In this document: positions 5,727 to 13,526 of the stretch, piece by piece
Layout: every line of letters starts with the position of its first letter
Numbering within the stretch: position 1 is the first letter of the stretch
Source: UMGS755 sp045590535
GTDB taxonomy: Bacteria > Bacillota > Clostridia > UBA1381 > UBA9506
Direction of reading: 5' to 3'
Length of the DNA: 15,524 bases
Assembly: GCA_045590535.1 (NCBI GenBank)
Contig: JAZNRE010000012.1
Coordinates: 1 to 15,524, forward strand
Notes under the pieces: model-generated
Database searches by the model: none
Seen by the model: only the letters and a program-made list of their open reading frames with translations
Told to the model about the DNA's origin: nothing
Translations under genes and position numbers: made by a program

Positions 5727-6163
5727 GACTTTGTGCGAAGGTTTGAGAAAAAAGTTTTTAAAAGACAGGAGCATTGGGCTTCCATAATGCCACCATAAAC
5801 CTGGATGGACTGACCGCGAAGTAAATCGGTTTTGCCGCCACAAGCACCCATAGCGGGGTCATATGCTCCGAAATACACTTGGTCCGGACGGGAAAGCAGG
5901 ATGGCGCCTGTGCACATGGGGCAGGGCTCTAAAGTGACATAGAGTGAGCAGCCATCTAAACGGCGACTTCCCAAAAGACGCAAACCTTCAGCAAGCACCA
6001 ACATTTCGGCATGAGCTAAAATGCCACTGCCAGATTCAGTCAGGTTGTGTGCACGCACAATAATTTCTTGATTTTTAACCAAAACAGCCCCGACAGGCAC
6101 CTCGCCTTTTTGGGCTGCTTTTTTTGCCTCTTCCAAGGCTGCACTCATGAAAGGATTCGTCAT
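5723..6163 (-). CDS. tadA: tRNA-specific adenosine deaminase TadA
   Basis: TadA is a zinc enzyme that converts the wobble adenosine 34 of tRNA-Arg(ACG) to inosine. The 146-aa sequence has the deaminase zinc signature: H51-A-E53, with E53 as the proton shuttle, and P80-C81-P-M-C84 about 30 residues later. VPVGAVLVK near 22-30 and the aromatic end VYFGAYDPAMGACGG are typical. The loop before HAE reads SGSGILAHAE instead of the common DPTAHAE, a variation rather than a loss of a catalytic residue. The ATG at 6163 overlaps the stop of the upstream methyltransferase gene (ATGA), and GGGAGG lies about 8 nt upstream. The pair form an RNA-modification operon. Confidence 0.93.
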   Translation of the reverse strand: MTNPFMSAALEEAKKAAQKGEVPVGAVLVKNQEIIVRAHNLTESGSGILAHAEMLVLAEGLRLLGSRRLDGCSLYVTLEPCPMCTGAILLSRPDQVYFGAYDPAMGACGGKTDLLRGQSIQVYGGIMEAQCSCLLKTFFSNLRTKS

Positions 6164-6942
6164 GCATTGCCTCCCTGTAGTTTTGTTGTTTCATACATCA
6201 AAATAGCTGCGGCGGCAGCAACATTTAAAGATTCGGCGCTGCCTGTCATGGGAATTTTAACCACAACATCGGCCAAAGAAAGAGTCTCGGCAGAAACGCC
6301 TTTTGCCTCGTTGCCAAGGACGATGACTGTGTTTTCTGTGGCTTTATAATCTCGTGAGGAGATGCTTTTATCCGTTAAAGCCGAAGCAACAACAGAAAAC
6401 CCCTGCTCTTGCATGGTGCCCAGCATTTCGCATGTCACATCGGTATAAATTTCAATGTGGAACAAAGAGCCCATAGTGGAGCGTACCAGTTTGGGATTAT
6501 AAGGGTCTACACTCTCGGGGGAAAGCATAACACCGCGAAAACCCATAGCATCGGCCGAACGGATGATAGAACCCACATTGCCCGGGTCACGCACACGGTC
6601 ACAGTAAACATAAAGACCATTTTGGGGCAGGGGTCTACCTTCCGGCAGGTTGCAGACACAAAGCACGCCCTGGGGCGTTTTGGTGTCCGACATTTTGGCA
6701 AAAAGCCGCTGGGGCACCCGATAGGTCGGCACATCCTTTGAAAGAGCATTTGCAAGGGGAGAGAGGTCAAAATCCTCGCTGATGACAATGCTTGTCACGG
6801 CAAAGTCAGACTGCAGAGCCCACAAAACAGACATAGCACCCTCTGCCACAAAGGCACCATAGCGCTCACGATATTTCTTTTCTTTTAAAGAAGCGATTTG
6901 CTTAATCAGTTTGTGCTCGCTACTTGTAATTTCTTGTATCAT
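6160..6942 (-). CDS. SpoU/TrmH family RNA 2'-O-methyltransferase
   Basis: This SPOUT-fold enzyme transfers a methyl group from S-adenosylmethionine to a ribose 2'-OH in rRNA or tRNA. The ATG at 6942 has AGGAG 9 nt upstream; the ATG at 6951 touches it, so the shorter 260-aa form is chosen. Residues 6-90 form the N-terminal substrate-binding domain (HKLIKQIASLKEKKYRERYGAFVAEG). The three SpoU motifs are complete: DRVRDPGNVGSIIRSA (115-130), LGNEAKGV (209-216) and IPMTGSAESLNVAAAAAILM (230-249), which form the trefoil knot. It resembles the YsgA/RlmB-like rRNA group, but the target base cannot be read from sequence. It overlaps tadA by 4 bases and is driven by the promoter at 7030-7058. Confidence 0.92.
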   Translation of the reverse strand: MIQEITSSEHKLIKQIASLKEKKYRERYGAFVAEGAMSVLWALQSDFAVTSIVISEDFDLSPLANALSKDVPTYRVPQRLFAKMSDTKTPQGVLCVCNLPEGRPLPQNGLYVYCDRVRDPGNVGSIIRSADAMGFRGVMLSPESVDPYNPKLVRSTMGSLFHIEIYTDVTCEMLGTMQEQGFSVVASALTDKSISSRDYKATENTVIVLGNEAKGVSAETLSLADVVVKIPMTGSAESLNVAAAAAILMYETTKLQGGNA

Positions 6943-7029
6943 CCCACTCATCTCCTATGCATCGGGGTTAATGAATTCGTTATACAATTCGGTTGAACTG
7001 TCATCGTTTTACAAAAATGGTACGCATCC

Positions 7030-7058
7030 AGTATAACATAGAATGAAAAAAAATTCAA
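7030..7058 (-). promoter_or_regulatory. SigA promoter for the methyltransferase-tadA operon
   Basis: On the minus strand TTGAAT (7053-7058), a 17-base spacer, and TATACT (7030-7035). The start is predicted near 7023, giving an 80-base leader before the ATG at 6942. Confidence 0.75.
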
Positions 7059-7076
7059 CGGAAATCGTTTTTTTTA

Positions 7077-7105
7077 TTGATTTCCCCGTGGGTATATGAT
7101 AAGAT
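7077..7105 (+). promoter_or_regulatory. SigA promoter for the DUF4364 gene
   Basis: TTGATT (7077-7082), 17 bases, TAAGAT (7100-7105). Its -35 lies 19 bases from the -35 of the divergent minus-strand promoter, so the two could interfere with each other. Confidence 0.55.
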
Positions 7106-7133
7106 AAAATAAGTGGAATTTGCAGATTTATGT

Positions 7134-7150
7134 CGGCTGTGAAGCAGCCG
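7134..7150 (+). repeat. 5' leader hairpin of the DUF4364 gene
   Basis: CGGCTG (7134-7139) and CAGCCG (7145-7150) pair over a 5-base loop in the leader, 36 bases before the start codon. There is no T-tract. It may stabilise the mRNA; no riboswitch pattern is recognised. Confidence 0.45.
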
Positions 7151-7185
7151 CTTCGAATTTATAAATGAGCCCAAAGGAGCAAGTT

Positions 7186-7746
7186 ATGAAGAAGAACATT
7201 TGGGAAAATGTATATTACCGATTGAATGATCCAGTTGAAATCAAGTTGGCTGTTCTTTTTGCCCTGTCCTATGTTGCCATTCCCATGAGTGATGTAGAAC
7301 TGAAGCACTGCATGTTAGAAGCCACCAGCGTTGATTTTTTGGATCTTTGTGATGTGATTGAAAAGCTGATTGAAGAAAATCACATAAAAACCGTTTGGCG
7401 GGATGAAATGGATAAATTTGTTCTAACTCCCTCTGGCGAGGATATGATTGCTATGTTTGAAAACAAACTTTTATCCAGCGTGAAAAGCAGCTTAAAACAT
7501 TCCATTGATAAATATTATCGGAATGAAATCAGCCGCAAGGCCATTCGATGCGATTTGCAACCGATAAGTGAAAATCAGTTTAATGTTGAGCTTGAACTGA
7601 AAGAGGGTAAAAATTCCCTTTTGGTTATGTCTGTTTTTGCCGGCAGCAAAAAGCATGCTCTTGCCATGTGTCGCCGGTTCAGAGAGGACCCTTATGCTGT
7701 TTATCAAAAACTGGCAGAAATGTTGGGCGCTGAAGAAGAAGCATAA
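7186..7746 (+). CDS. DUF4364 family protein
   Basis: The 186-aa product starts MKKNIWENVYYRLNDPVEIKLAVLFAL. AAAGGAG ends 6 nt before the ATG at 7186; the in-frame ATG at 7165 lies upstream of this site. Residues 15-90 look like a winged helix (ELKHCMLEATSVDFLDLCDVIEKLIEENHIKTVWRDEMDKFVLTPSGEDM), with the LTPSGEDM wing typical of MarR-like regulators. The C-terminal half is alpha-beta with an acidic end. DUF4364 is a Firmicutes family of unknown role, and the fold suggests DNA binding. It has its own promoter and a terminator, so it is probably monocistronic. Confidence 0.82.
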   Translation: MKKNIWENVYYRLNDPVEIKLAVLFALSYVAIPMSDVELKHCMLEATSVDFLDLCDVIEKLIEENHIKTVWRDEMDKFVLTPSGEDMIAMFENKLLSSVKSSLKHSIDKYYRNEISRKAIRCDLQPISENQFNVELELKEGKNSLLVMSVFAGSKKHALAMCRRFREDPYAVYQKLAEMLGAEEEA

Positions 7747-7784
7747 AAAGATCCAAATCATTTGTCTGTGACAAAAAAATGTAC

Positions 7785-7828
7785 TGCCGTTGATTCAACC
7801 AATTGCGAGACGACGGCATTCTTTTTTT
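7785..7828 (+). terminator. Intrinsic terminator after DUF4364 gene
   Basis: TGCCGT (7785-7790) pairs with ACGGCA (7813-7818) across a 22-base loop, followed by TTCTTTTTTT. The stem is short but the T-tract is good. Confidence 0.65.
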
Positions 7829-7872
7829 GAGATTTCTCATTTTTTAAATTCATTAAAAAGGAATGATTTATT

Positions 7873-8403
7873 ATGACATTAAAAGAGCTTGCTTTAACAA
7901 GAGAAAGCTGTCGCTCTTATAAAGAAGCGGTTGTTTCCCATGATGAACTGAAAGAGATTATGGAAACAGCCTGCCTTTCCCCCTCGGCCTGCAATTCACA
8001 GCCCTGGCGCCTCGTTGCAGCAGAAGGCGAAAAGGCGAAAGAAGTGAGCGCTATGATTCAAAAAAGCGGTCGCAATCATTTTGTTGAAGAGGCGTCGGCC
8101 TTTATTGCCATTTGTGAAATGCCAGCTGTTCTTCGGCCAGGGGTTTGCTTTGATCAGCAGCATTTTGCGCAGATGGATGTTGGCATGGTGACAATGTTAC
8201 TCACACTGGCAGCGGCAGATAAGGGTTTATCTACCTGCATTTTGGGTTGCTTTGATGAAGAGGGCGTTAAAGCGGCGTTAAAGATTCCTGCAGAAATTCC
8301 CCTTCGTTTAATTGTAGCGGTGGGTCATGCCAAAGAAGAGGGCGTTCGGGACAAAATCAGAAAACCGAAAAATGAAACCATTTGTTTTAACGAGTGGGCA
8401 TAA
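7873..8403 (+). CDS. Nitroreductase family protein
   Basis: A 176-aa FMN-dependent oxidoreductase of the nitroreductase fold, usually a homodimer that reduces nitroaromatics, quinones or flavins with NAD(P)H. The N-terminal motif TRESCRSYKE (9-18) and SPSACNSQPWRLV (36-48) supply FMN phosphate and ring contacts. GLSTCILGCFDEEGVKAALKIP in the second half is the usual central motif, and RLIVAVGHAKEEG precedes the basic tail RDKIRKPKNETICF. Its length is at the short end for the family. The ATG at 7873 has AAAAAGGA about 10 nt upstream. The MATE gene follows after 55 bases without a terminator, so co-transcription is likely. The physiological substrate is unknown. Confidence 0.9.
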   Translation: MTLKELALTRESCRSYKEAVVSHDELKEIMETACLSPSACNSQPWRLVAAEGEKAKEVSAMIQKSGRNHFVEEASAFIAICEMPAVLRPGVCFDQQHFAQMDVGMVTMLLTLAAADKGLSTCILGCFDEEGVKAALKIPAEIPLRLIVAVGHAKEEGVRDKIRKPKNETICFNEWA

Positions 8404-8458
8404 AACAATAAGGACAAAAGCAAATTAAAATTCATCGGTGAACGAGGGAACTTTCAAC

Positions 8459-9820
8459 ATGAGCCAAACAATGATCAGAGATTTAACAAAAGGAAATGTT
8501 ACCAAGCTTCTATTGCAATTTGCATTTCCGCTTTTTTTATCAAATGCGCTGCAGGCTATCTATAATATTGTGGATATGATTGTGGTGGGGCAATATATTG
8601 GTGGTGCCGGCATGTCAGCCGTTTCCATTGGCGGCGATATTTTGCATCTTTTAACCTTTATTGCCATGGGCTTTTCATCTGCCGGTCAGGTGCTTATTGC
8701 CCAAGATGTCGGCGCCGGTAATTTAGACCGCGTTCGCCGCACCATCGGAACGCTGTTTACCTTTTTACTGATAGCCTCTTTATCCATATCCGTTATCTTT
8801 TTTCTCATCCGCAAGCCGCTTTTATTATGGGTGAATACCCCGGTTGAATCCTATCAGTTTACCTTGGATTACATGGTGACTTGCATTGTGGGATTGGTTT
8901 TCATTTATGGTTATAACATTGTCAGCGCCATTTTGCGCGGCATGGGTGATAGCCGCCGTCCCTTTGTGTTTATTGGCATTGCCGCCGTTTTAAATTTGGT
9001 TTTAGATGTGCTTTTTGTAGCTGTTTTTGACATGAAGGTGTTTGGTGCGGCGCTGGCAACCGTAATCGGTCAGGCCGTTAGCTTTATTGTTTCGCTGATA
9101 TATCTTTACCGTCACCGTGAGAGTTTTTGCTTTGACTTTAAGTTGAAGAGTTTCGCAATTGATAAAGACGCCTTCGGACGAATTGCGGTTTTGGGTGTGC
9201 CCATGGCTATTCAGTCAGCAGCGGTGCATTTTTCAAAGATTGTGCTCATGTCGTGGATTAACATGTTTGGTGTTGTTTATTCAGCGCTGACGGGTATTTA
9301 TAATAAAATCAATGTTATGATTGCTGTTGTTTCCAATTCCTTTACCACAGCGGGCAGCGCTATGGTGGGGCAAAACCTGGGTGCCAAAAAAGATGAACGC
9401 ATTCCGGAAATTTTAAAAACAGTAACCGTTTGCGGTTTTATTGTTTCTGGTGCGGCGGCACTGGCCATATTGTTCTTTCCCAATCAGGTCTTTTCAGCCT
9501 TCACCAGTGATGCCGGCGTGTTAGCGGTAGCCAATGTTTTGATTTGGCCTATCATTGTAAACTTTATCGGTTCGGCCACTAGAAGTGTTAGCTTTTCGCT
9601 GATTAACGGTTCAGGCAACACAAAAATGAATTTGGCTGTTGCTATCATTGACGGCATTATTGGTCGAATTGGCATTGCAGCTTTATTGGGCTTTGTCTTT
9701 AAGATGAATTGCCTAGGTTTTTGGTATGGCGATGCTCTGGCAGGCCACATTCCCTTTGTGATTGGTTTGTGCTTTTATCTTTCCGGCAAGTGGCGCACAC
9801 AAAAGAAGACATTAAGCTGA
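8459..9820 (+). CDS. MATE family multidrug/Na+ antiporter
   Basis: The 453-aa protein exports drugs or metabolites across the cytoplasmic membrane using a sodium or proton gradient. The ATG at 8459 (MSQTMIRDLTKGNVTKLLLQFAFPLFLS) has GAGGGA 9 nt upstream; the GTG at 8438 lies before it and would extend the N-terminus by seven residues. About twelve hydrophobic segments are present in two related halves of six. Typical motifs are NALQAIYNIVDMIVVGQYIG (about 26-45) and the second-half equivalent AAVHFSKIVLMSWINMFG. Full length for the family, no break. With the upstream nitroreductase it may handle toxic aromatic compounds, but that pairing is inference. Confidence 0.93.
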   Translation: MSQTMIRDLTKGNVTKLLLQFAFPLFLSNALQAIYNIVDMIVVGQYIGGAGMSAVSIGGDILHLLTFIAMGFSSAGQVLIAQDVGAGNLDRVRRTIGTLFTFLLIASLSISVIFFLIRKPLLLWVNTPVESYQFTLDYMVTCIVGLVFIYGYNIVSAILRGMGDSRRPFVFIGIAAVLNLVLDVLFVAVFDMKVFGAALATVIGQAVSFIVSLIYLYRHRESFCFDFKLKSFAIDKDAFGRIAVLGVPMAIQSAAVHFSKIVLMSWINMFGVVYSALTGIYNKINVMIAVVSNSFTTAGSAMVGQNLGAKKDERIPEILKTVTVCGFIVSGAAALAILFFPNQVFSAFTSDAGVLAVANVLIWPIIVNFIGSATRSVSFSLINGSGNTKMNLAVAIIDGIIGRIGIAALLGFVFKMNCLGFWYGDALAGHIPFVIGLCFYLSGKWRTQKKTLS

Positions 9821-9843
9821 CAGAAAATTTGAAAATGATAAAA

Positions 9844-9873
9844 CGCTTCTCTTATTAAAGAGAAGCGATTTTT
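9844..9873 (+). terminator. Terminator of the MATE gene
   Basis: CGCTTCTC (9844-9851) and GAGAAGCG (9860-9867) pair perfectly over an 8-base loop, followed by ATTTTT, 24 bases after the MATE stop codon. Confidence 0.85.
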
Positions 9874-9883
9874 ATGCAATGAT

Positions 9884-9920
9884 AGATAAAAACGGTTGCG
9901 ACATTGTCGCAACCGTTTTA
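9884..9920 (-). terminator. Terminator of fba, possibly bidirectional
   Basis: AAAACGGTTGCGAC (9889-9902) and GTCGCAACCGTTTT (9906-9919) form a perfect 14-bp stem with a 3-base loop. On the minus strand it continues as TTTTTATC, and it lies 25 bases after the fba stop. Confidence 0.85.
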
Positions 9921-9944
9921 AAATCAAATTGGTTATTTTTAAAA

Positions 9945-10880
9945 TCAGGCTTTGCCGTCGCAACCCAAAACATTAACCAGTTTTTTCTTAACCAGGTCTT
10001 TGATAGCAGCACGAGCCGGTGTCAAATACTGTCTGGGGTCGAAATGAGACGGATTTTCAGCCATGTATTTGCGGATAGAACCGGTCAAAGCAAGACGCAG
10101 GTCAGAGTCAATGTTGATTTTGCAAACTGCAGATTTAGCAGCCTCGCGCAGCATGTCTTCGGGGATACCAATAGCATCAGGCATGTTACCACCGTTAGCG
10201 TTAATCATTTCAACATATTCGGGGATAACGCTGCTGGCACCGTGAAGAACGATGGGGAAGTTAGGCAGACGCTGTTCAATTTCTTTCAGAATGTCAAAAC
10301 GCAGTTCGGGTTTCTGGCCGGGCTTGAATTTGTAAGCACCGTGGCTTGTGCCAATGGCAATAGCCAGAGAGTCAACGCCGGTACGGGTAACGAATTCTTC
10401 AACTTCGGAAGGACGAGTGTAAGAAGCGTCTTCTTCAGAAACATTAACATCGTCTTCAATGCCGGCTAAGCGACCCAATTCACCTTCAACAACAACGCCA
10501 CGCTCGTGAGCGTATTCAACAACTTTCTTGGTCAGAGCGATGTTGTCTTCAAAAGAGTGGTGAGAACCGTCAATCATAACGGAAGTGAAACCACCGTCGA
10601 TGCAGGATTTGCACAGCTCAAAGCTGTCACCATGGTCAAGGTGTAAGCAGATGGGCAGGTCGGTTTCGATTAAAGCAGCTTCTACTAATTTTACCAGATA
10701 TGTATGGTTTGCATACTTTCTGGCACCTGCAGAAACCTGCAGAATCAGGGGAGCGCTAACCTCTTTGGCAGCCTCTGTGATTCCCTGGATGATTTCCATA
10801 TTGTTTACATTAAAGGCACCAATGGCATAACCGCCGTCATATGCCTTCTGAAACATTTCCTTGGATGTTACTAATGGCAT
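9945..10880 (-). CDS. fba: Class II fructose-1,6-bisphosphate aldolase
   Basis: This zinc-dependent glycolytic and gluconeogenic enzyme cleaves fructose-1,6-bisphosphate to dihydroxyacetone phosphate and glyceraldehyde-3-phosphate. The ATG at 10880 has AAGGAG 9 nt upstream; a TTG at 10889 touches that site. The 311-aa product (MPLVTSKEMFQKAYDGGYAIGAFNV) is a full TIM barrel. L81-D82-H83-G-D85 holds the catalytic Asp82 and zinc ligand His83, E134 lies in VEGELG, and H180 (AIGTSHGAY) and H213 (IVLHGASS) complete the zinc site. GNMPDAIG and KINIDSDLRLALT bind the phosphate. The gene has its own strong promoter and its own terminator. Confidence 0.97.
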   Translation of the reverse strand: MPLVTSKEMFQKAYDGGYAIGAFNVNNMEIIQGITEAAKEVSAPLILQVSAGARKYANHTYLVKLVEAALIETDLPICLHLDHGDSFELCKSCIDGGFTSVMIDGSHHSFEDNIALTKKVVEYAHERGVVVEGELGRLAGIEDDVNVSEEDASYTRPSEVEEFVTRTGVDSLAIAIGTSHGAYKFKPGQKPELRFDILKEIEQRLPNFPIVLHGASSVIPEYVEMINANGGNMPDAIGIPEDMLREAAKSAVCKINIDSDLRLALTGSIRKYMAENPSHFDPRQYLTPARAAIKDLVKKKLVNVLGCDGKA

Positions 10881-10912
10881 TTGTTTCAACTCCTTAAAAA
10901 TTTGTTATCTTT

Positions 10913-10941
10913 ATTGTACCAAACCCGCGGCGTAAAATCAA
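10913..10941 (-). promoter_or_regulatory. SigA promoter of fba
   Basis: On the minus strand TTGATT (10936-10941), a 17-base spacer, and TACAAT (10913-10918). The predicted start is near 10906, leaving a short leader with the AAGGAG site at 10890-10895. Confidence 0.8.
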
Positions 10942-11014
10942 TAGGTAAATTGAATAAAGTGACAAATTTTTCACAGAGAAATATCGGCAGTTTGCAGTTT
11001 TGTGTTTGCTTGGC

Positions 11015-11506
11015 TCACACAAAGTCCGCAGGGGAAAAAGAAAGAGTAAGCCCCAAGGTGACATAGCCCAATAATGCATCAATATCAGAAGAAAAGGGCA
11101 CACGAACAGGAAATTCCTGCGGCTCAATTAAATTGCCTTTTAAAGATACAAAAGAACGCTGAATGCAGCAGAGAAAATGTGTTTCTTCTGCCTCTGTGTG
11201 AATACTGGAGGCAGTGACAGTGGCCAATGAGTGCAACCCATAGGTTATGATGACAGATTTTTTGTTATAAAAAAAGTCGTGTTCGTTGGCGTTTAAAAGG
11301 GTCATATAATCGGCAGAACAGGAGCAGGCAGCGCTGTTGTGTAGCAAGGCGATGTCACAATTTTTGTTGGCCTTTGGGTCAAGCAGACAATAGGTCCGGT
11401 CATTTTGCAGGGTATTTTGACAAAAACGGATGTTTTTGTTATGAAAAGCCTGCTTAAGCATTGTAGCAATAACATTTTCCCTTTCGGCAATTGCCACAGT
11501 AACCAT
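11015..11506 (-). CDS. Unknown 163-aa protein
   Basis: AGGAG lies 8 nt before the ATG at 11506. The sequence starts MVTVAIAERENVIATMLKQAFHNKNI, has the stretch SVIITYGLHSLATVTASSI near residues 83-101 and CIQRSFVSLKGNLIEPQEFPVRV near 113-135. The ITYG/ATVTASS stretch recalls part of Mur ligase-like proteins, and I have seen similar short Clostridia proteins, but no family is certain. No signal peptide or membrane segment is visible. It is divergent from the sipL homologue (188 bases between starts) and stops about 135 bases upstream of the fba start, with no clear terminator. The neighbourhood hints at sporulation or envelope work, but this is weak. Confidence 0.65.
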   Translation of the reverse strand: MVTVAIAERENVIATMLKQAFHNKNIRFCQNTLQNDRTYCLLDPKANKNCDIALLHNSAACSCSADYMTLLNANEHDFFYNKKSVIITYGLHSLATVTASSIHTEAEETHFLCCIQRSFVSLKGNLIEPQEFPVRVPFSSDIDALLGYVTLGLTLSFSPADFV

Positions 11507-11618
11507 GTGAACACTCCTATATTCCGTTATTCCTGTAATAGTTTTTCAAAATGCCAGGTTTTTATGCGATTTGGCATAATTCTTTCTGCCCTTGAATAGA
11601 TTGAAGTGAAAGCAGAAT

Positions 11619-11646
11619 GCCGGCGTGGCAAAATGCGCAAGCCGGC
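11619..11646. repeat. GCCGGC inverted repeat in the sipL leader
   Basis: GCCGGC at 11619-11624 and 11641-11646 can pair over 16 bases. It lies about 50 bases upstream of the sipL start, in otherwise unassigned sequence between the divergent genes. No clear SigE or SigA promoter was found in 11507-11694. Confidence 0.35.
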
Positions 11647-11694
11647 GGCAAAAAAGTTAATGCGGATATGGATTATATAAAGGAGGAGCAAATC

Positions 11695-13245
11695 ATGCAA
11701 ATCGAGTTTAAAAAGGAAGTTGTCCCTTTAAGTGAAATGAAGTGGAGCCAAAACGAAACGCTGCTTGCCGAAGGCGATGTGATTGTACCGGACATTAAGC
11801 CGGATATTCGTGATATTTTACTGGCAGAGGCGCGTTCTGTTATCACAGAGCACCACATCAGCGAGGGAAAACTGTATGTGACCGGTGTTTCGGATGTGCA
11901 CATTCTATATGTGCCGGAAACAGAAGAAAGAGCGCCAAAAAACATGGAAGCTAAATTTGAATTTAAAGAAACCTTCGATGTGGGCGAGGGTAATTTTTCT
12001 GATGTGAATGTGTGTGCATCAACGGCGCACATTGAATTTTCACTCATTAACTCACGCAAACTGAACATGAAGGTTGCGGTGGCTATTTCAGCCAGAGGGT
12101 ATGTGAAGCGGAGCCTTTCTCTTTTAACCGATGTGGCAGAGGAAGGCAAGGTGCAAATTAAGAAAAAGCCTGTTACTGCCTATCAGGTTGTGGCGGACAC
12201 CACCCGGGAAATTGTTATTGCCGATGCCATTTCTGTGCCAACGGCCAAACCGGATATTGATGAAATTATTAAGGTAAACATTAAACCTGTTCATGGCGAT
12301 TGCAAAATTATGTCGGGCAAAATTTTGCTCAAGGGCACCTTGGCGGTTAACACGCTTTATTGCGGCGATGATGCCGAACGGGGCATAGAACACATGGAAC
12401 ATGAAATTTTATTCAGCGAGATGGCAGATATAGAGGGACTTGAAGAAGATTGCCTGTGCCATGTTACTTACGGCATAAAAAAAGTGCATTACTCCGTTAG
12501 TGAGGATGCAAACGGAGAAGCACGAATCGTTTCTTTGGATGTGGTTTTATCAGCCGATATTATTGCTTCCCATTTAGAAGATGTTCAGGTGATTGAAGAT
12601 TGCTACAGCACAGCGGGCAAAACCAATCTTCAGTGTGAAGAGGTTTATGTGGATGAACTTTTGTCTGAAGGCGTGAGCCATGAAAGCATTAAAGAAATTT
12701 TATCCATCCCCGAAGGGGTGCCGGCTGCTGGCGCCGTATACAGTTTGACTTGCACGCCCAAAATTAAAGAAATTCAGATTGTTCAGGATAAAATGGTGAT
12801 TTGCGGTAAGCTGACAGCCTTTGTGCTTTATGGATGTGCCGAGGCAGAAAACCCCATGTATAGCCTGGTGGGGGAATTTGATTTTGAGCACGCCATTGCA
12901 GTTGACGGAATCGATAGCGACAGCCGTTGCGAGTGCAATGTGGTAGAGCAGGGGGTTAGCTTTACATTAAATGCAGCATCTGAAATTGAGCTGCGGTGCA
13001 TTTTAGAGTTTTATACCCGGGCTATGCGCAAATCAAAGGTGACCTTATTAACCGGTTGCGAAGTGGAAGAAGAGAGCGAAGACACACAAAGAAGAGGCAT
13101 GATTATTTATTTTGTACAGCCAGGTGACAGCCTTTGGAGCATTGCCAAGCACTATAAAACCGACCAAAATAAAATCATGCAACTGAATAAAATGGAAAAC
13201 ACACAAATCCTTGCCGGACAAAAATTGCTTATTCCCGGTGCCTGA
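11695..13245 (+). CDS. sipL: SipL-like spore morphogenesis protein (DUF3794 repeats + LysM)
   Basis: In C. difficile, SipL binds SpoIVA through its LysM domain and is needed for coat localisation around the forespore. AAGGAGGAG ends 6 nt before the ATG at 11695 (MQIEFKKEVVPLSEMKW), giving 516 aa; an upstream ATG at 11617 has no ribosome binding site. Residues 20-150 form a first DUF3794/SPOCS domain with VPDIKPDIRDILLAEA (31-46). Residues 165-300 form a second with VPTAKPDIDEII (181-192). Residues 315-450 look like a degenerate third. The C-terminal LysM is at 470-514 (FVQPGDSLWSIAKHYKTDQN and LAGQKLLIP). No signal peptide, consistent with action in the mother cell. The domain order matches SipL; other DUF3794+LysM coat proteins exist, so the symbol is given with some caution. 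Confidence 0.82.
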   Translation: MQIEFKKEVVPLSEMKWSQNETLLAEGDVIVPDIKPDIRDILLAEARSVITEHHISEGKLYVTGVSDVHILYVPETEERAPKNMEAKFEFKETFDVGEGNFSDVNVCASTAHIEFSLINSRKLNMKVAVAISARGYVKRSLSLLTDVAEEGKVQIKKKPVTAYQVVADTTREIVIADAISVPTAKPDIDEIIKVNIKPVHGDCKIMSGKILLKGTLAVNTLYCGDDAERGIEHMEHEILFSEMADIEGLEEDCLCHVTYGIKKVHYSVSEDANGEARIVSLDVVLSADIIASHLEDVQVIEDCYSTAGKTNLQCEEVYVDELLSEGVSHESIKEILSIPEGVPAAGAVYSLTCTPKIKEIQIVQDKMVICGKLTAFVLYGCAEAENPMYSLVGEFDFEHAIAVDGIDSDSRCECNVVEQGVSFTLNAASEIELRCILEFYTRAMRKSKVTLLTGCEVEEESEDTQRRGMIIYFVQPGDSLWSIAKHYKTDQNKIMQLNKMENTQILAGQKLLIPGA

Positions 13246-13250
13246 GCAAA

Positions 13251-13277
13251 GAAGCCTTGACAAAGGGGAGGCTTTTG
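13251..13277 (+). terminator. Weak terminator of sipL overlapping the next promoter
   Basis: AAGCCT (13252-13257) pairs with AGGCTT (13269-13274) over an 11-base loop, followed by TTTTG. The loop contains most of the TTGACA -35 of the next gene. A 6-bp stem and short T-tract make it weak. Confidence 0.45.
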
Positions 13278-13285
13278 TGTAGAAT
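13257..13285 (+). promoter_or_regulatory. SigA promoter of the 59-aa gene
   Basis: Perfect TTGACA (13257-13262), a 17-base spacer, then TAGAAT (13280-13285), five of six -10 bases. The predicted start is near 13292, giving a leader of about 27 bases. It lies within the sipL terminator hairpin. Confidence 0.75.
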
Positions 13286-13318
13286 AATGAGTGAATAAAA
13301 GCTAAAGGCGTGATTTTT

Positions 13319-13498
13319 ATGTCTCAAACAAGCTGCGAAACCTGTGCTCATTATGTCTATGATGAATTGTGTGATTGCTATTACTGTGCCGTTAACTTAG
13401 ATGAAGATGAAATGCGCCGCTTTTTAACCGGCGGCTCTTTCTCTTGCTCCTATTGGCGAAATGGTGACGACTATGAGGTTGTTAAAAAACAACGGTAG
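13319..13498 (+). CDS. Small Cys-rich protein, DUF6472-like
   Basis: A 59-aa acidic protein, MSQTSCETCAHYVYDELCDCYYCAVNLDEDEMRRFL. AAAGG is 9 nt before the ATG at 13319; a GTG at 13310 is part of that leader and less likely. CxxC (C6-C9), then CDCYYC and a late C in SFSCSYW suggest a small zinc knuckle. The pattern CxxCxxYVYDE...LDEDEMxRF...CxYxxxGDxY resembles small Clostridia proteins annotated as DUF6472. Role unknown. It has its own promoter and terminator, so it is a separate transcription unit. Confidence 0.75.
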   Translation: MSQTSCETCAHYVYDELCDCYYCAVNLDEDEMRRFLTGGSFSCSYWRNGDDYEVVKKQR

Positions 13499-13526
13499 GG
13501 GCATTTGAGTAAATAGTGGAACGACA

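Noticed and set aside
9879..10469. Plus-strand open frame of 196 codons opposite fba
   Set aside because: It begins inside the fba terminator and runs antisense to an intact aldolase; no domain or ribosome binding site.
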